A DNA stretch of 64,000 nt from Mactromeris polynyma (GCA_032209605.1 JASFXZ010000014.1:8514912-8578911); one strand, 5' to 3'; shown: positions 22,827 through 34,369, counted from the stretch's first letter. Program-made: numbers and translations. The notes: generated from the sequence alone by a model not told the origin.

Positions 22827-23517
22827 ATATGGAATATATCTCTGTTATGCTATCCAAAGAGAATATATACTTTCACTTTCTGCAGCCATGTTGGATCTAC
22901 TTACATCCACGTCACTTCCGATGTCTATGTTTTAGTTAAATAGCCGGGGTGATCCGAATGATAGTTACACGGAATCAATGTTTGAGGTTAACAGACGCAC
23001 ATTAAATTCAGGGATATTACAATAGTTGTCCGTAAGACTGCGTGCTTGACTTTTCAACAGCTTCGTCTGTAATTAGGACGCTTAACCTTCGACCAGAGTA
23101 TGCCATATAACACTCAACATGAAAAACATTATAACCTGGACTTGCTAAGTACAAAAAGGGGGATAATTCAGTCAAAATGATGGTCAGACTTATAGGACGT
23201 ATGAACGGGAAACCACGTGGTTTATGACGTCATATATAAGCTTCTGCTGCCAGAATTCGGAACTTCAAAGGCAGCGTAATCTTTTGTCAGAGTGCATTGA
23301 CCATTGCGAGCTTTCTTGGTTCTACCCTGATAAGCCTCCGCGTACCAACAAACCTGTCTCTAAGTGTTTGAAAAAAAACGAAAGCATCGTGTATTACAAT
23401 GTCGACTTGAAGATCCTAAATGCATGCAAATCCGACTGTAGCGAAGTTGACGTCACAAACCACGTGGTTTGCCCACACACTTGGTGCGAAACTAATTTAA
23501 ATAGAAAAACAACTTAC
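22827..23517. other. Intron sequence next to exon a
   Basis: Intron downstream of exon a; a long plus-strand frame (23224-23811) runs from here across exon a antisense and is not a gene. CACGTGGTTT sequences occur at 23215 and 23461. Confidence 0.5.
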
Positions 23518-23983
23518 CACCAACATCAAACACTTTGTATACAAGTATCACAGCTAATCCAACACCGAGCAACGCGAGAATTAACAGAATCACAAACACT
23601 ATTAAACATATTTTCCGTGAATTTTTCGATGTCTTCGTTTTGTTCGCATTTGCGCACGTGTCCGAATCCGTCCATTTGTATTTGTCCTCCGAAAAGTTAC
23701 TTCCCCTGTTTCCGGGTAGAGTTCCCTCCCTTGATTCCGGTTTCGGACTCCGGGGCGGTTTCCTTGCTCTTGATAAAGTTTCATTGTTTACACTTCCGTT
23801 TGAGATTGTAAAAACTTCAGGAAAATCATCTCCCAAGAATTTGAAAAACCCGTCAACACCGGCATCGCTGCTCTCCGAGGCAAGTCTAGGGGACGTAGAG
23901 TATGCATTGTTGCTGTAAACATTTTGATTGTAAGAGAACGTACTGGTTGGTGAAGATGGCGGGGTGACGTCAAACTTCCCTTT
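23518..23983 (-). CDS. Exon a: cytoplasmic segment plus single transmembrane helix
   Basis: 466 nt, entered in phase 0 after a strong acceptor (pyrimidine-rich, ending TTTTTCAG) and left in phase 1 at a GTAAGT donor (23517-23512). It encodes 155 residues: a Ser/Pro/Asn-rich stretch with an SH3-ligand-like RKPPRSPKP segment, then a basic patch (KTKTSKNSRK) directly before an uninterrupted hydrophobic helix at about residues 125-149 (starts ICLIVFVILL). Positive residues before the helix suggest the N-terminus is inside, i.e. type II topology, which puts all later exons outside the cell. The reading frame stays open upstream to an ATG at 24103, but that extension would translate the intron's pyrimidine tract into a false hydrophobic segment. 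I therefore prefer a splice acceptor at 23984-23986 and a first exon elsewhere. No cleavable signal peptide is visible. Confidence 0.75.
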
Positions 23984-24301
23984 CTGAAAAACAAGAAAAT
24001 ACGACAATAAGACAGCTTCTGCCACATACACAAGAAAATAAAACACAGATCTAAAGGAAAATTTTAGGAGTGGTAAGGGCAAATTTCTGTTGTATTTCGG
24101 CAATACGGAATTGCTTGGCTGATAATAAAACAGCCAATGAGATTAGGTGGGGGGGGGAACAAGGGGGGGATCTTATAATTGTTTCGTATGTTAGGGAATT
24201 GTCAAGCGGGTATTTCCTTATTTACACTGCCCGTTTTAGTTGGAAGATGATAGGATAAGAATGAGGTTTGGGTGCACCAGTACACAAGGTTTCAACACCC
24301 A

Positions 24302-24676
24302 GTGATGCATTCGGAAATACTCGGCCAACTACGCCAAGTGCCTCGGACGAACATTAGGCACTACTTTCGGAAATACCATTCGAATGTCATAAAAACAAGA
24401 TGGCGGCATGAACGCTGGAATGCTGATGAATGTAATATTTAAGCTTTATGAAGACGGAAATATGTAAGTTTTTAACTAGAAATGATAACGATAATCCATC
24501 TCTTACGTGAATTTATCGAAGTTATTGAAATTATAAATCCGTTTTACGAGAACTATTTTTTGACCGCACAAAATGTTGAGTTTTGCCACATAGTGCTCCG
24601 CCTTACATACACTAGAGGGTGTTATCCGAGTAACGAAGTGGTACGGAAATGCCCGAGAGCTGTCGAGAATGCTAGT
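24302..24676 (+). repeat. Dispersed repeat D, copy 1
   Basis: About 370 bp matching 53741-54104 at roughly 85% by eye: CTCGGCCAACTACG, ACGAGAACTATTTTTTGACC, ATACACTAGAGGGTGTT. Non-coding. Confidence 0.8.
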
Positions 24677-24865
24677 GATGTTGTTTTTGTCACTGACTGT
24701 GTCAATGGTGTTACTCACATCTTCACTCATTGTTTTATGTTTCGGTCGTTGACCCATTTTCTATCGTAATTGTAACATTTTGTCAACTTGAGTGTATCCT
24801 TTCTTAACACCTGTGTTAAGATATAAAATCATGTTTTGAGGAACACAAAAAACCGGCCAATGGCG

Positions 24866-24934
24866 CTACCGGGATTCGAACCCGGGTCTCCGGATTGCCG
24901 GTCCGTTATGCTAACCACTACACCACAACGGCAT
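24866..24934 (-). pseudogene. tRNA-like sequence (pseudogene or SINE head)
   Basis: Reverse strand GTGTAGTGGTTAGCAT (A-box region) and GGGTTCGAATCCCG (T arm). The acceptor arm pairs in six of seven positions with wobbles; position 33 of the anticodon loop would be C rather than U, against a working tRNA. No internal intron or clear terminator. Confidence 0.5.
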
Positions 24935-24943
24935 CACTTCATT

Positions 24944-25002
24944 TTTGTAGGAGACTACTTTCCACTGGTCCCCTGAGTGGTCTCTTAAGACAGGTTTGAC
25001 TG
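24944..25002. repeat. GACCAC/CAGTCAAACC MITE end fragment
   Basis: Right-end fragment: GAGTGGTCTCTTAAGACAGG then TTTGACTG followed by TA, as in the complete element at 37805-37993. Confidence 0.6.
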
Positions 25003-25141
25003 TATGTATATTTGTCAATTCCCTTGTGTTTTAGGATTGCTGTGCAGTTTGTATGTGGCCTGTCCTGCTTGATCTCTTCATTCATTTCTACAGATACTTT
25101 ACTGACTCATTTTGTGTCAGAGTTTACAACCAAACTGGCTC

Positions 25142-25319
25142 TCGACGGGGGTAGAGCGCCTGAATCCTGATCCGAGGGTCGTGAGTTCGAGCCTAGCGAT
25201 GACCGGGGTTTGATCACGAACTTCACAATCCCTTAATTTGGCGCGAGTACTGGTTGGTAGTCAGGAAGCAGCCATCGAGAGTGATTAGTATAAGTTGTAA
25301 GAACTTTAAAGTTTTTTTT
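25142..25319 (+). mobile_element. tRNA-SINE family 2, copy A
   Basis: tRNA-like head with GTGAGTTCGAGCCT as B box; the body shares TACTGGTT...CAGCCATCGAGAGTGATTA with copies near 28.5 and 52.7 kb. Flanked by a 9-bp repeat AACTGGCTC (25133-25141, 25320-25328), a likely target duplication. Confidence 0.75.
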
Positions 25320-25859
25320 AACTGGCTCCCGAGAAAATGTTTTGATAACTTATTACTGTAATATTACCGCGTGTTGTATAATTCTTACGTATCAATAAAT
25401 TGACGTTAGACATAACACTTGCAAACCATCAGCTCCACAATTTATTGAGGTCAAGAACCTGGTACTTCATTTCATACATTTTATATGTACCACCCACATA
25501 TGCAAAAATCTAGTTAACAGTGTTTTAATATTTGTGCTGCGTCATTCAAACTTTGAATGACCAAGGCAACTATGTGTAAACCAGCAGCTATATGCAAAGT
25601 CATCAATACTAATATTAGTTGCGATCTACACTCTCTATATCAATACTGGCAAAATACCATACACATTGTAGGTCAATGAACTTATACGTTTAAAGTAGTA
25701 TTCAACGACCGAACATTTTATAGTCATTAAGCTTTGATAATGATGCTGCACTTTAACGTTATCACTAAATCTCCCCCCCCCCCCCACCCGCTATAAACTC
25801 ATAAAGTGATGATCATGCGTGAAAAACTAAAAGCTGTATAGGCGATCACTAATTCAATG

Positions 25860-26368
25860 TGTATGTCCTGTGTGTGACCACTTATGCAATATGTATGTCA
25901 TGGTAATGTCAACGACCCCTTATGTTTTGCCCAAGGCGTGTGTGCGACCCTGTATGCTTTGGGCATGTCGTGTTTGCGACCCTGTAACTATGCTTTGGGC
26001 ATGTCGTGTGTGCGACCCCTTATGCTTGGCACATGTCGTGTGTGCGACCCCTTATGATTGGTACATGTCGTATGTGCGGCCCTGTATGTTTTGCACGTGT
26101 CGTGTGTGCAACTCTGTATGCTTTGCGCATGTCGTGTGTGCGACCCTGTATGCTTTGGGCATGCCGTGTGTGCGACCCTGTATGCGTTGGGCATGTCGTG
26201 TGTGCGACCCTGTATGCTTTGCGCATGTCGTGTGTGCGACCCTGTATGCTTTGCGCATGTCGTGTGTGCGACCCTGTATGCTTTGCGCATGTCGTATGTG
26301 CGACCCCTTATGCTTGGCACATGTCGTATGTGCGACCCCTTATACTTGGCACATGTTGTATGTGCGAC
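25860..26368. repeat. 32-bp minisatellite
   Basis: About 15 units of GTATGCTTTGCGCATGTCGT plus GTGTGCGACCCT. The unit is not divisible by three, so frames drift through all three phases, yet several stay open; Cys-rich frames there are spurious. Confidence 0.93.
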
Positions 26369-26618
26369 CCCGGACAATACGTATATTTTCGTGATGATAT
26401 GACAGAATATACTTCTATATATATTATGGAAATTATTGATATTCCATAAGCAATTATTTTTGAGCGAGTTAATTATCTATGACGTCGGTTCTCCCATCGA
26501 TTCTCGGTGAAATCCATGTTTATATAGACACATAATTTACAAAATATAAATACAGTATACTGTATGTATTGCCATGTACATAAAACATGTTTATGTAATG
26601 CGCACTAGTGAAAATAAT

Positions 26619-26862
26619 AAATATCTTAAAAAAGATGGTCGGTGGAATTTGAAGGTTAAGATTTGTTGTGCAACATAAAACAAGATGTTACGATTGCTGG
26701 TCAGTCCCGAGCCGAAATCGATTTCGGTAAATTCCAAACGTTGTTCGGTTGCAGAGAAATTGCCTTGGTGGTTAACGTAAGTTTTCACTGGTTAAGACAA
26801 CAGATATGCAAATATCAAAACCATGGCATGTTAGTACGGCTGCGCCGAAAAAATATTCATAT
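26619..26862 (+). repeat. Dispersed repeat C, copy 1
   Basis: Shares ATCTTAAAAAAGATGGTCGG, GATTTCGGTAAATTC and GTTAGTACGGCTGC with 53049-53357. Confidence 0.75.
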
Positions 26863-27828
26863 TCTCTAAACGAGAAGTTTTGCAAAATGTTTTGGAGTGG
26901 TCAGTTTTATTTAGAGGCGGTGAACCAGGCTAATTTTGTTATTTTTTACACTTGCGAGCACGTACATAACAAGAAAATAAGATAAACTTGTATACTTTTT
27001 CTTATTTTCGAATTCTTCCTAGCCAGTAAACTACGTTAACACATAAATATGTGTATATATGCACATACAAATGTATTTTAAAGTGATGATATTTCATAAG
27101 CTGTGCGTTAGTAAAGAAATTAGAGATGCATTTATGACTGCTTCTATTATGGTCTTATATTCGGTTTGAATACTTAACTGAATATTGTGACAAAATGAAT
27201 GAGCTAGTTTGCAGAATTTTTTCTAAAGTATTAAATGAATTATTTGAATGCACACGCATGACAGACAGAATTGAAATATGATGCTATCTGGCAGCTAACT
27301 ACAATATACACTGTATTCGTTGTTTTATACAAAGAATGGGAATTTAAACGAAATACGACTACCACACAAAATTAGGAATTCAACAAAATAGTAAATTTAA
27401 CGAAATAATATTTTAAAGTAATAGGATTTTTAATGAAAATATTGTTTTAAAAAGATGAGGTATTTAAGAAAATGAAGTATTAAACGAAATTAGATATCTC
27501 ACGAAATAAGGTGTTTTATGAAAGAAGGTATTTCAGAACGGAATAATGTATCTAAAGATATATCATAATATCCGGTAATAAGGTTATCAACAAATTAAGG
27601 AGTTAAGAGACAGAAATATGTGCAAAGAGATAAAATTTTACATGAAAAACAGGATTAATAAGATTGCTATTTTTTAGATAAAGTAATTGGCTTCAAATAT
27701 CTAGATGTGCGTAATTTACCCTGTATAAACAGCGATTGTGAAACAAGTTATTATGAGTTATCTTGACAATTTCTCTGCTTCTAACTGGTCAGTAGTCCCG
27801 CCAATGTACATTAATATAATAATAATAA
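26863..27828. other. Nothing recognised
   Basis: AT-rich. Between 27350 and 27560 there are loosely periodic GAAAT/ACGAAAT words but no clean repeat unit. Confidence 0.45.
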
Positions 27829-28352
27829 GACCACTTCGATAATAAGACCACTTCGATAATAAGACCACTTCGATAATAAAAGAGAGAGAATACGTAACTA
27901 CAGGGAAAGCCACATACATAAGACAATGCCTCCCCACGCAGATTCCGGAAAAACAACAATCCACAAAACATAAGGCCCTAAAGGAGGTCAAACGGTACAC
28001 ATATTAAGGAACTGAGGCGCAAGGAATGGCCCAGCAGACCACACGGAATAACTAGGAGAATCAAAGTGGACAGTGAAGGGAGGGGGAGGTGGGATTTAAT
28101 GGATGGAAAAGATCACAGGACAAGTCAAGACAACTGGCCTTAATAGGCCAAAAATGGGCAGGAAACAATCTGATAAGACCACTTCAATTATAAGACCACC
28201 TAAATAATTAGACCACCTCAAAATTACGAACACAATTTGCAAGTCCATTTTCTATGATTTGCTTAATTTTCAGCCTCATTATTAAGACCACAAAAATAAA
28301 AAGACCGGTTTTCACGGGTCCCATGGATGGTCGCATTATTGAGGTTTTACTG
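27829..28352. mobile_element. GACCAC-family MITE, copy 2, interrupted by repeat B
   Basis: Left part is a short array of AATAAGACCACTTCGAT (4 units); right part AAGACCACC ... ends GAGGTTTTACTG at 28352. Repeat B lies between (27883-28174). Confidence 0.7.
27883..28174 (+). repeat. Dispersed repeat B, copy 1
   Basis: GAGAGAATACGTAACTACAG, CCACATACATAAGACA, CTCCCCACGCAGA, then a less constant body ending GGGCAGGAAACAATCTG. Inserted in a GACCAC MITE. Confidence 0.82.
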
Positions 28353-28379
28353 CAATTAGTTTGGTTTAAATTTATATTT

Positions 28380-28585
28380 ACGTCGGTTGAGAAAAAGTTA
28401 TATTAATCATTCTCGATGACGGCAACCTGGATTATACACCAGTAGCCACGCCCTTTCCAAGTGAGTGTGAGCTTCAAGGATTGTCGTGATCACGGAAAGT
28501 TCTCGGCCATGACGAGATTCGTTACCAACACTCTACGGATTAGGAGTCAGGCGCTATGCCCCTAAATCACCCAGACTCCCTCAGT
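28380..28585 (-). mobile_element. tRNA-SINE family 2, copy B (old)
   Basis: Reverse strand shows a decayed tRNA-like head (AGCGCCTGACTCCTAATCCG) followed by the family body (ATCGAGAATGATTAATATAA). No clear target duplication. Confidence 0.55.
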
Positions 28586-28667
28586 TGTAAATAAAGCCAT
28601 CCCTTAGTCAGGGTAAGAATCGATTCTTACATATTGCAGCCTAGTTTGAGCGTACCTGAGTTTCTTA

Positions 28668-29215
28668 AAGATGTATTTGGCTCATCTGAACCTAATTTTT
28701 TATAATGGGATTCATCCAGATTTGTTGTTACATTGTCTAAAACATCATTAATAAGATTGTTTCATCGTTTCATCGGGTTTAACGCCGTTTCTCAACGATA
28801 TTTCAGTTATATACGGCGGCCGGTTCACCTAACCAGTTTTTCCTGGACTGAAATCTAACCAGTACTAACTTACCCTTCCACAAGGAGCCGGCAACTTCTC
28901 CACATGTAGAGGAAAATCGACATTTTTGTCAAATTCATTAATAAGAACCATTGTCATTCATAGTTTTTTAAAATACTCTTGTTTAATCATATCACTTAGA
29001 GACAAAACTATAAAAAAAACACCCGCTTGCTAAAAAACTGGAAGTCTTTTTAATGTCACGATAATAAAAATATATTTTTTTGTCAAATCCAGAGAAATGC
29101 ATTATAGATGTATTCTGTGATAATGCATATTTATTGAAGTTTTAAACTAGATAAAGTCTATTTTTCATGATTGTTTAGATAAACAAATGAGCAGAATATA
29201 TCTTCAACTTAGATA
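28668..29215 (+). repeat. Dispersed repeat A, copy 2, split by SINE D
   Basis: Left part 28668-28756, right part 28947-29215, the SINE between. Family words: AAAGATGTATTTGGCTCATC, TTGTTGTTACATTGTCTAAA, CAAATCCAGAGAAATGCATT. Confidence 0.82.
28757..28934 (-). mobile_element. tRNA-SINE family 1, copy D (5'-truncated)
   Basis: Only the 3' body is present; the tRNA head is absent, yet a perfect 12-bp duplication TCATTAATAAGA flanks it (28745-28756, 28935-28946). The insert splits a copy of dispersed repeat A. A truncated insert with a target duplication is what incomplete target-primed reverse transcription gives. Confidence 0.92.
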
Positions 29216-29543
29216 GACAGATATATCCGTCATTATCTGACAAATAATAGATGTTTTTAACAATCCAAATTTGAAAACAATTTATATAAATGAATTCTGC
29301 CAGTACATGTCTGTTCACCATTCAAGCAAGGGTAGAACTGAGATGTTATGTATATGTCGTAAATAATTTTTATTGATAATGAAAATGTTCTAAGGTATAA
29401 AGATTGTTACAGAGAGGCCTAAAAAATATCTTTGTTTGAGGTTTCATGCCCTAAAAAAATAGGGTAGGTAGGTCGGAAATAAAAAAAAATTGAGATTTTT
29501 TTAATTTTCAAACGAAGCAAATTAAACATTGATTTAAATGAAT

Positions 29544-29793
29544 ATATGAGCGCTGCTATAGGATTTATAACCTCTTCTGTAAGTGACGTCATTTCAAGAA
29601 AACGCAACTTGAAATGTCACTATTTCGCGGCAAGCAGGAAACAATATTTACTCCATATGGTTACTTGGTTTTCATATTGCCATATGGGGCAAATATTGCT
29701 TACTTTCATCACATGATGACGTCACATGTGACGTTTTCTGAAAATGACGTCACTTAAAGAAGAGGTTGGAAATCTTACAGTGGAGCCCATATG
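29544..29793 (+). mobile_element. MITE family 1, copy 6
   Basis: Starts ATATGAGCGCTGCTATAGGA and ends with AATCTTACAGTGGAGCCCAT. It carries TGACGTCA palindromes in three places. Full length, about 250 bp. Confidence 0.8.
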
Positions 29794-31579
29794 TTAAAAG
29801 ACAAATCCCCTTTCCCTTTTAACATGGATGCTGTTTAATCAAGGTGAATAAAACGCTCTTTAGCTGGAATACTCATAGAGCGCCTAATGACTGGGCAGAT
29901 ATATGAACTAAAGACAAATTCACACAAATAATGTTTATCAAAAAGAAAAAAAATGATAACACGCGAAAAAATGTTCTAGGGTCGGGGAAAAAAATAGGGT
30001 AGGTCGAGAAACATGAAACGACCGTCGAAGGTAATTCTATGTAAATGTTACATGTATAATAAGATTGTTAGATGAAAATGGTAAGATAAGTGTCTACTAT
30101 TTCATAATATAACATAATTTATTTATATAAATATCCGTTTCATTGTAATTTGTGGATTATGTGCCTATATAGAAATATAAAGGATTTTAGCTTTAAATTA
30201 GTATAACTTTTTATCCGTTAAAGGTATCAAATAAATGTAAATGGTTTTGTAATGTTTCAATATTCCCCATTCATTCAAATATTTTACCTTTTATTTGAAA
30301 AAAAAGTAGAATTTTGTTTTTACTTAAATACAGTTACCCGTGCTATATAGAATATATAGGCGAAAACAATACTCTGAATTTAACTTAATGACATTTAAAA
30401 GCGGTTAGTGATATTAACAAAATGCAAATGGTTTCATAAACCATAATTATTTCTCTGTCAATCGGTATTTATTTTGTAAAAAATATTTAAAGAGGAAAAT
30501 GGTCTTTTTACACTTTAAAAATTAAATAGTATGTTTTTTACCACGTTCGGAAATGTTCGGAAGACCATCCGACTATGACCGAGTATGACCGAAGTTTTAT
30601 GGTACTTAGATCTTTAGATACATATCAGGTGACTATTGTAGGTAACATCATGCATTTGAAGCAAAAAATGTCTTAATGTAAATTTATACTTGAATAAACA
30701 TGAGATAAACATGTGTAGTTTTCGTGCGTGATGTTGTCATAAAATACCCATCTTAAGCTGTCTAACATTATTAAAATGGATGATTTAATCCGCGCATTAA
30801 AAAAGTATTTGAACATTTGTACGGCTGATGAATTTTTTAAAATACATCGAACTATTGATAAAGGGAGGCTTTCAGATCAAGTCATGCATTTCAAAATTCC
30901 TGGATTAATGTATGTGCGATTATTATGCATATAATCGGTTCAACATGTTTAAACATTATACTGAAAACAAAATCCATTGAGTTTGACCTTATTTTAAAAG
31001 TTTGATAACTTACAGAAATATTAAATATCTAATTCAATGTTTTCTTATCTATTTAAGTTGCTATTTTATATACAAGTCGGATCTCTTTTATGCGACAACC
31101 TTCTTATCTACATACTCGGTATCATCCGAATTAAATATCAGTCCCCGATTTATCTTCTCAGACACGTCGAATTGAAATGGGTTATTCGAATGATCGAGGT
31201 CCGACTGTAATCATTTCACATTGATACTGACAGCATATACCAATCACTCTCGGTGACAGATTTCTGTGTTACAAACCAGGGCACACCCCTAACCCCTAAT
31301 TCGGCGATTACAAAGTTACCACCTCGACGCATAAGCGTCGGAAGTGAACTCCCTGTCGGAGCAAGGGTCGCGCGCAAAATCGCACATTACTGTGTTTATG
31401 AGGTCGACAATAGCCGCGCACTTTTATCTAATGCACTTTTATGATATTTCGGTCGACCCGGTATGTCCCCTGCACACCATAAAGGGTCTATATGAATCCG
31501 AACGGAGAAATTTACCTGCCAGTAAGAGCAGTATAGGCCAAACAGACTATTTTGAAGCCAAAGACCGTTACTGCACAGA
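29794..31579. other. Nothing recognised
   Basis: AT-rich stretch without coding signal. Near 30540-30595 a few CCGACTATGACCGAGTATGA words repeat; 31253-31579 is a less AT-rich piece read open in two frames but with no recognisable protein, and may be part of the following SINE's flank. Confidence 0.4.
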
Positions 31580-31771
31580 GCCATTTTCCTGGTATCTAAC
31601 CAGTACTTTCCTGGAGTCTACCGAGTACTTTCCTGGTTACGTTCCAGAACTATGTTAGGTGGCATACACTGAAAAGCATTTCTGTTTATACCCAGCTGGA
31701 CGAGAGATCGAACTCAAGACCTTTGGATTCATACTCAGCAGCGTTAACCACTGAGCCGCTGTGCCACCTAT
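31580..31771 (-). mobile_element. Another tRNA-derived SINE
   Basis: Reverse strand: CGGCTCAGTGGTTAACGC (A box) and GAGTTCGATCTC (B box), followed by a body with two AAAGTACT(C/G)GGT-like units. Only one copy in the window, so family membership is inferred. Confidence 0.6.
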
Positions 31772-32225
31772 AGGACTAGCGCGCTCAATCCCTCTAATAT
31801 TTATAAGCAGTATCACTAACGTTATAAGCAATTGAAAACAATACCATACTATAATTTAATTCAACGCATTTTGTTTATTAATGCATGTCTACTTACATAA
31901 CACGATTGTCTAATTAATTCAAATGTATTACCTGACTTCATTTGTAAGCATGCATGTAGACAAATTACGCGAATTAATGATTTGTGTATCTCGTAGCGTG
32001 AAGGTAAAACGAGTGTATATATCTACTGTATCTGTATTCAGATAGACCTTTTTGCTTTCGTCCCTTTATTTGTGAAATTATAAGTTTCTACGCGACGTTA
32101 TGTGTTCGCTTTTTGTGCCCGCCCATGTTTTGAGGAAAATAACATACATTTATTGAGAATAGTGAAAATAGTTAAAGAGCAGAGTACAGAACAGAATCGA
32201 ATAGTGCAGAATAGAACAGAACATA

Positions 32226-32367
32226 CAGTTAAAACCTCACATAAAGACCACCTCACAATGAAGAACACATTCAAGTCCATTTTCCCTATTTCGCTCTAAA
32301 TTCAACCTCAAAATCATGACCATCTCATTAATAAGACCAGTTTTCAAGGGTCCAAGGATGGTCGTAT
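32226..32367. repeat. GACCAC-family MITE, copy 3 (right end lost)
   Basis: Starts TA then CAGTTAAAACCTCAC and AAAGACCACCTC; the right end stops after GGATGGTCGTATT. Confidence 0.65.
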
Positions 32368-34369
32368 TTGGAACAGAATAGCGCAAAATAGAACAGATTA
32401 TAAAATGCAGAACTGAGCAGAGCAGAATAGAAAAGAACAGTTTAGACAAATACTTCTTCACACACTCAAAATATACAAAGTAAATCACAACTAATCAACA
32501 CTCCACGTGTTACTGGATCAGTCCTCATTTATGTAAGTAAAATATGTCGTAACTTTAACTCTACATTTTTACGAGGAATAAAGTCGCTGTTAATCGATCA
32601 ATAAAATTGAATGTTTACTTCAAGAACTTCGGGACACAAGATTACCAGTACGTCGGGAATTGAATCTGCGCAATCATAATGCATGATTTCATGACCTCAG
32701 GGACTCTACAACCCGAACAGAGCCATTAGACGCAGGATAGAAGCATACACTGATCACGTGGTAGATTGTCCAGATACTCGGAGTATAAGATCTAATAAGG
32801 TTTGAACGGATCCTACACCTCGATATATTAAGAGAAAAACTATAATAAATACAGTAAAACCACTGGAGAGTTCACGAGTTCTCTCCTTTTCCGTTCTATA
32901 GTTCTCTCCCTTATAAGAAAAATCCTTGAAAAAAATTCTTTGGAATCAAAATACGCATTTACCGACTTTTAATGTATTCATTATACCCAAGTCCTCTTCA
33001 CGTTTGCATTCTTTATAATCAAGTTTAACAGAATATACAATGTAGTAATTATGTCTTATAAGTGAATGCCATTGTACAACTTTGATGTATAAACGATTGT
33101 ATAAACAGAAATACGTGTATACGAAACCGTATTACGCCGGGCTATCTACGTTTTTTACAATTGACAAGTTATTGCAAATATGTAGAAATCGATTTTTCAC
33201 AAAACTGAAACCATACTTATAACACTTTAGTATATCCCTCGTCTATTCTGTCAAAATATCGATAACCAAAAAATTCAGCACATACTGGTCAAAAGAGATA
33301 ACCCGTCATTTTGTATTTTGATAATCTTACTACATTTTGACGAAGTATTTTTAACAAGTTAACATGGAATCTTTAATATTTATTTGAATCATAAATACAG
33401 TTTACTGAAATCAAAATCAGCAGAAAACGTGTATCAAGTACCGTTTTAGAAACTATGTGAAATAATACTGATGGGTCAGCACTTTTGACCAGTTTGTATC
33501 AACATTTCATTAATGACTGGTGTATCAGTTCAACAAGTTAACTTCACGGTTTTGTAAGATCTAAAACTATCAATGTGTCTTACCGTTGAGGATTTGTCTA
33601 GTTCGTCCGATGTCAACATTGTTAATTTGTACCTCTTTTATCTTTGTGACACTTTAAACTGTCTTAAATTACAAGTTAGTGGGTTGGTGGTATTCCGATG
33701 TTAAACACTATGATAGCGTGAAAACAATCATCAACTTGACACTTAAATGTAAAACCTTAAACAGAATTATCCACGTTTAAACGTTTTAACCGTCAACAAA
33801 AACATTAATTCACACTTTAATTAACACAAAAAATCCACGAAAAAAGAATAAATTCGTGTCTCAAAATCTTCTACTTTTTCTGTATGAGTTTAATAGTTAG
33901 CTCACCGTACCTTATATGGTATGATATACTTTTTGAAATGTAGTTTATCAGCCAGCAGGTAGAATAGTCATGCATGATTGTACAGTATCCTGTCTGATGG
34001 GCCATACCTTTATATTTTACTCCTATGGAAAGGTTTAACATTTAAAGGAGCAGTTTTAAACTGAAAAAGTTTTCGTAATGATGATTAACTTTTACCAGAG
34101 CCCTCTTTAATTTTGTCTTAACGGTGTCTGAGTAGGAGTGTGTGTTCAGGAATGTAATTAAGGAGCTGAGTGCTGGCCCCGATTTCACGAAAATACGTAA
34201 CTATGAAGTTCAGTAACTGTCTTCAATATATTCATCAACAATTGTTTCAGCACGTGCAACACGTGTTTTTCACTTCCGCGCGAGAATGTTTTTTTCGTTG
34301 TTTGTTCTGTTGATATAAAATAATCACTAGGATCTACAGAGAAACCAGCTATAGAGAAAAATATACTTA
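32368..34369. other. Little recognised
   Basis: AT-rich. At 32866-32920 a half fold-back element (GAGAGTTCACGAGTTCTCTC) related to 2197-2336. No coding signal in the rest. Confidence 0.45.

Larger units (their letters stand above)
2390..23983 (-). other. Gene model: type II membrane SEA / mucin-like / PKD protein (partial, 9 exons)
   Basis: Nine minus-strand exons: 23983-23518, 17373-17335, 12416-12307, 11009-10942, 10170-10010, 9121-9050, 6791-5367, 4408-3956, 2674-2390. Each has an AG acceptor and GT donor and the phases join without conflict (0-1, 1-1, 1-0, 0-2, 2-1, then 1-1 four times), total 3079 nt, no stop codon. Predicted order of parts, numbering from the first seen residue: cytoplasmic tail 1-124, membrane helix about 125-149, linker, SEA about 169-282, mucin-like 283-931, PKD about 933-1026. 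The start codon exon lies upstream of 23983 and was not found; the 3' part lies beyond the left edge. The phase agreement across nine junctions is the main support. I do not recognise a named gene with this exact architecture. The likely role, by analogy with SEA-containing membrane mucins, is a cell-surface or sheddable glycoprotein; that is inference. Confidence 0.85.

Noticed and set aside
23224..23811. 195-codon plus-strand frame
   Set aside because: Runs from intron across exon a antisense; no recognisable content, while the minus strand encodes a clear transmembrane exon.
23984..24103. N-terminal extension of exon a with a second hydrophobic segment
   Set aside because: Coincides with a textbook pyrimidine tract and AG acceptor; kept as an open question in the findings, not annotated as coding.
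25870..26449. Cys-rich repeat proteins on both strands
   Set aside because: 32-bp minisatellite; the same peptide words appear in all frames in turn.
31253..31658. Overlapping plus-strand frames of 63 and 104 codons
   Set aside because: Second frame runs into a SINE body; no recognisable domain and no splice context.
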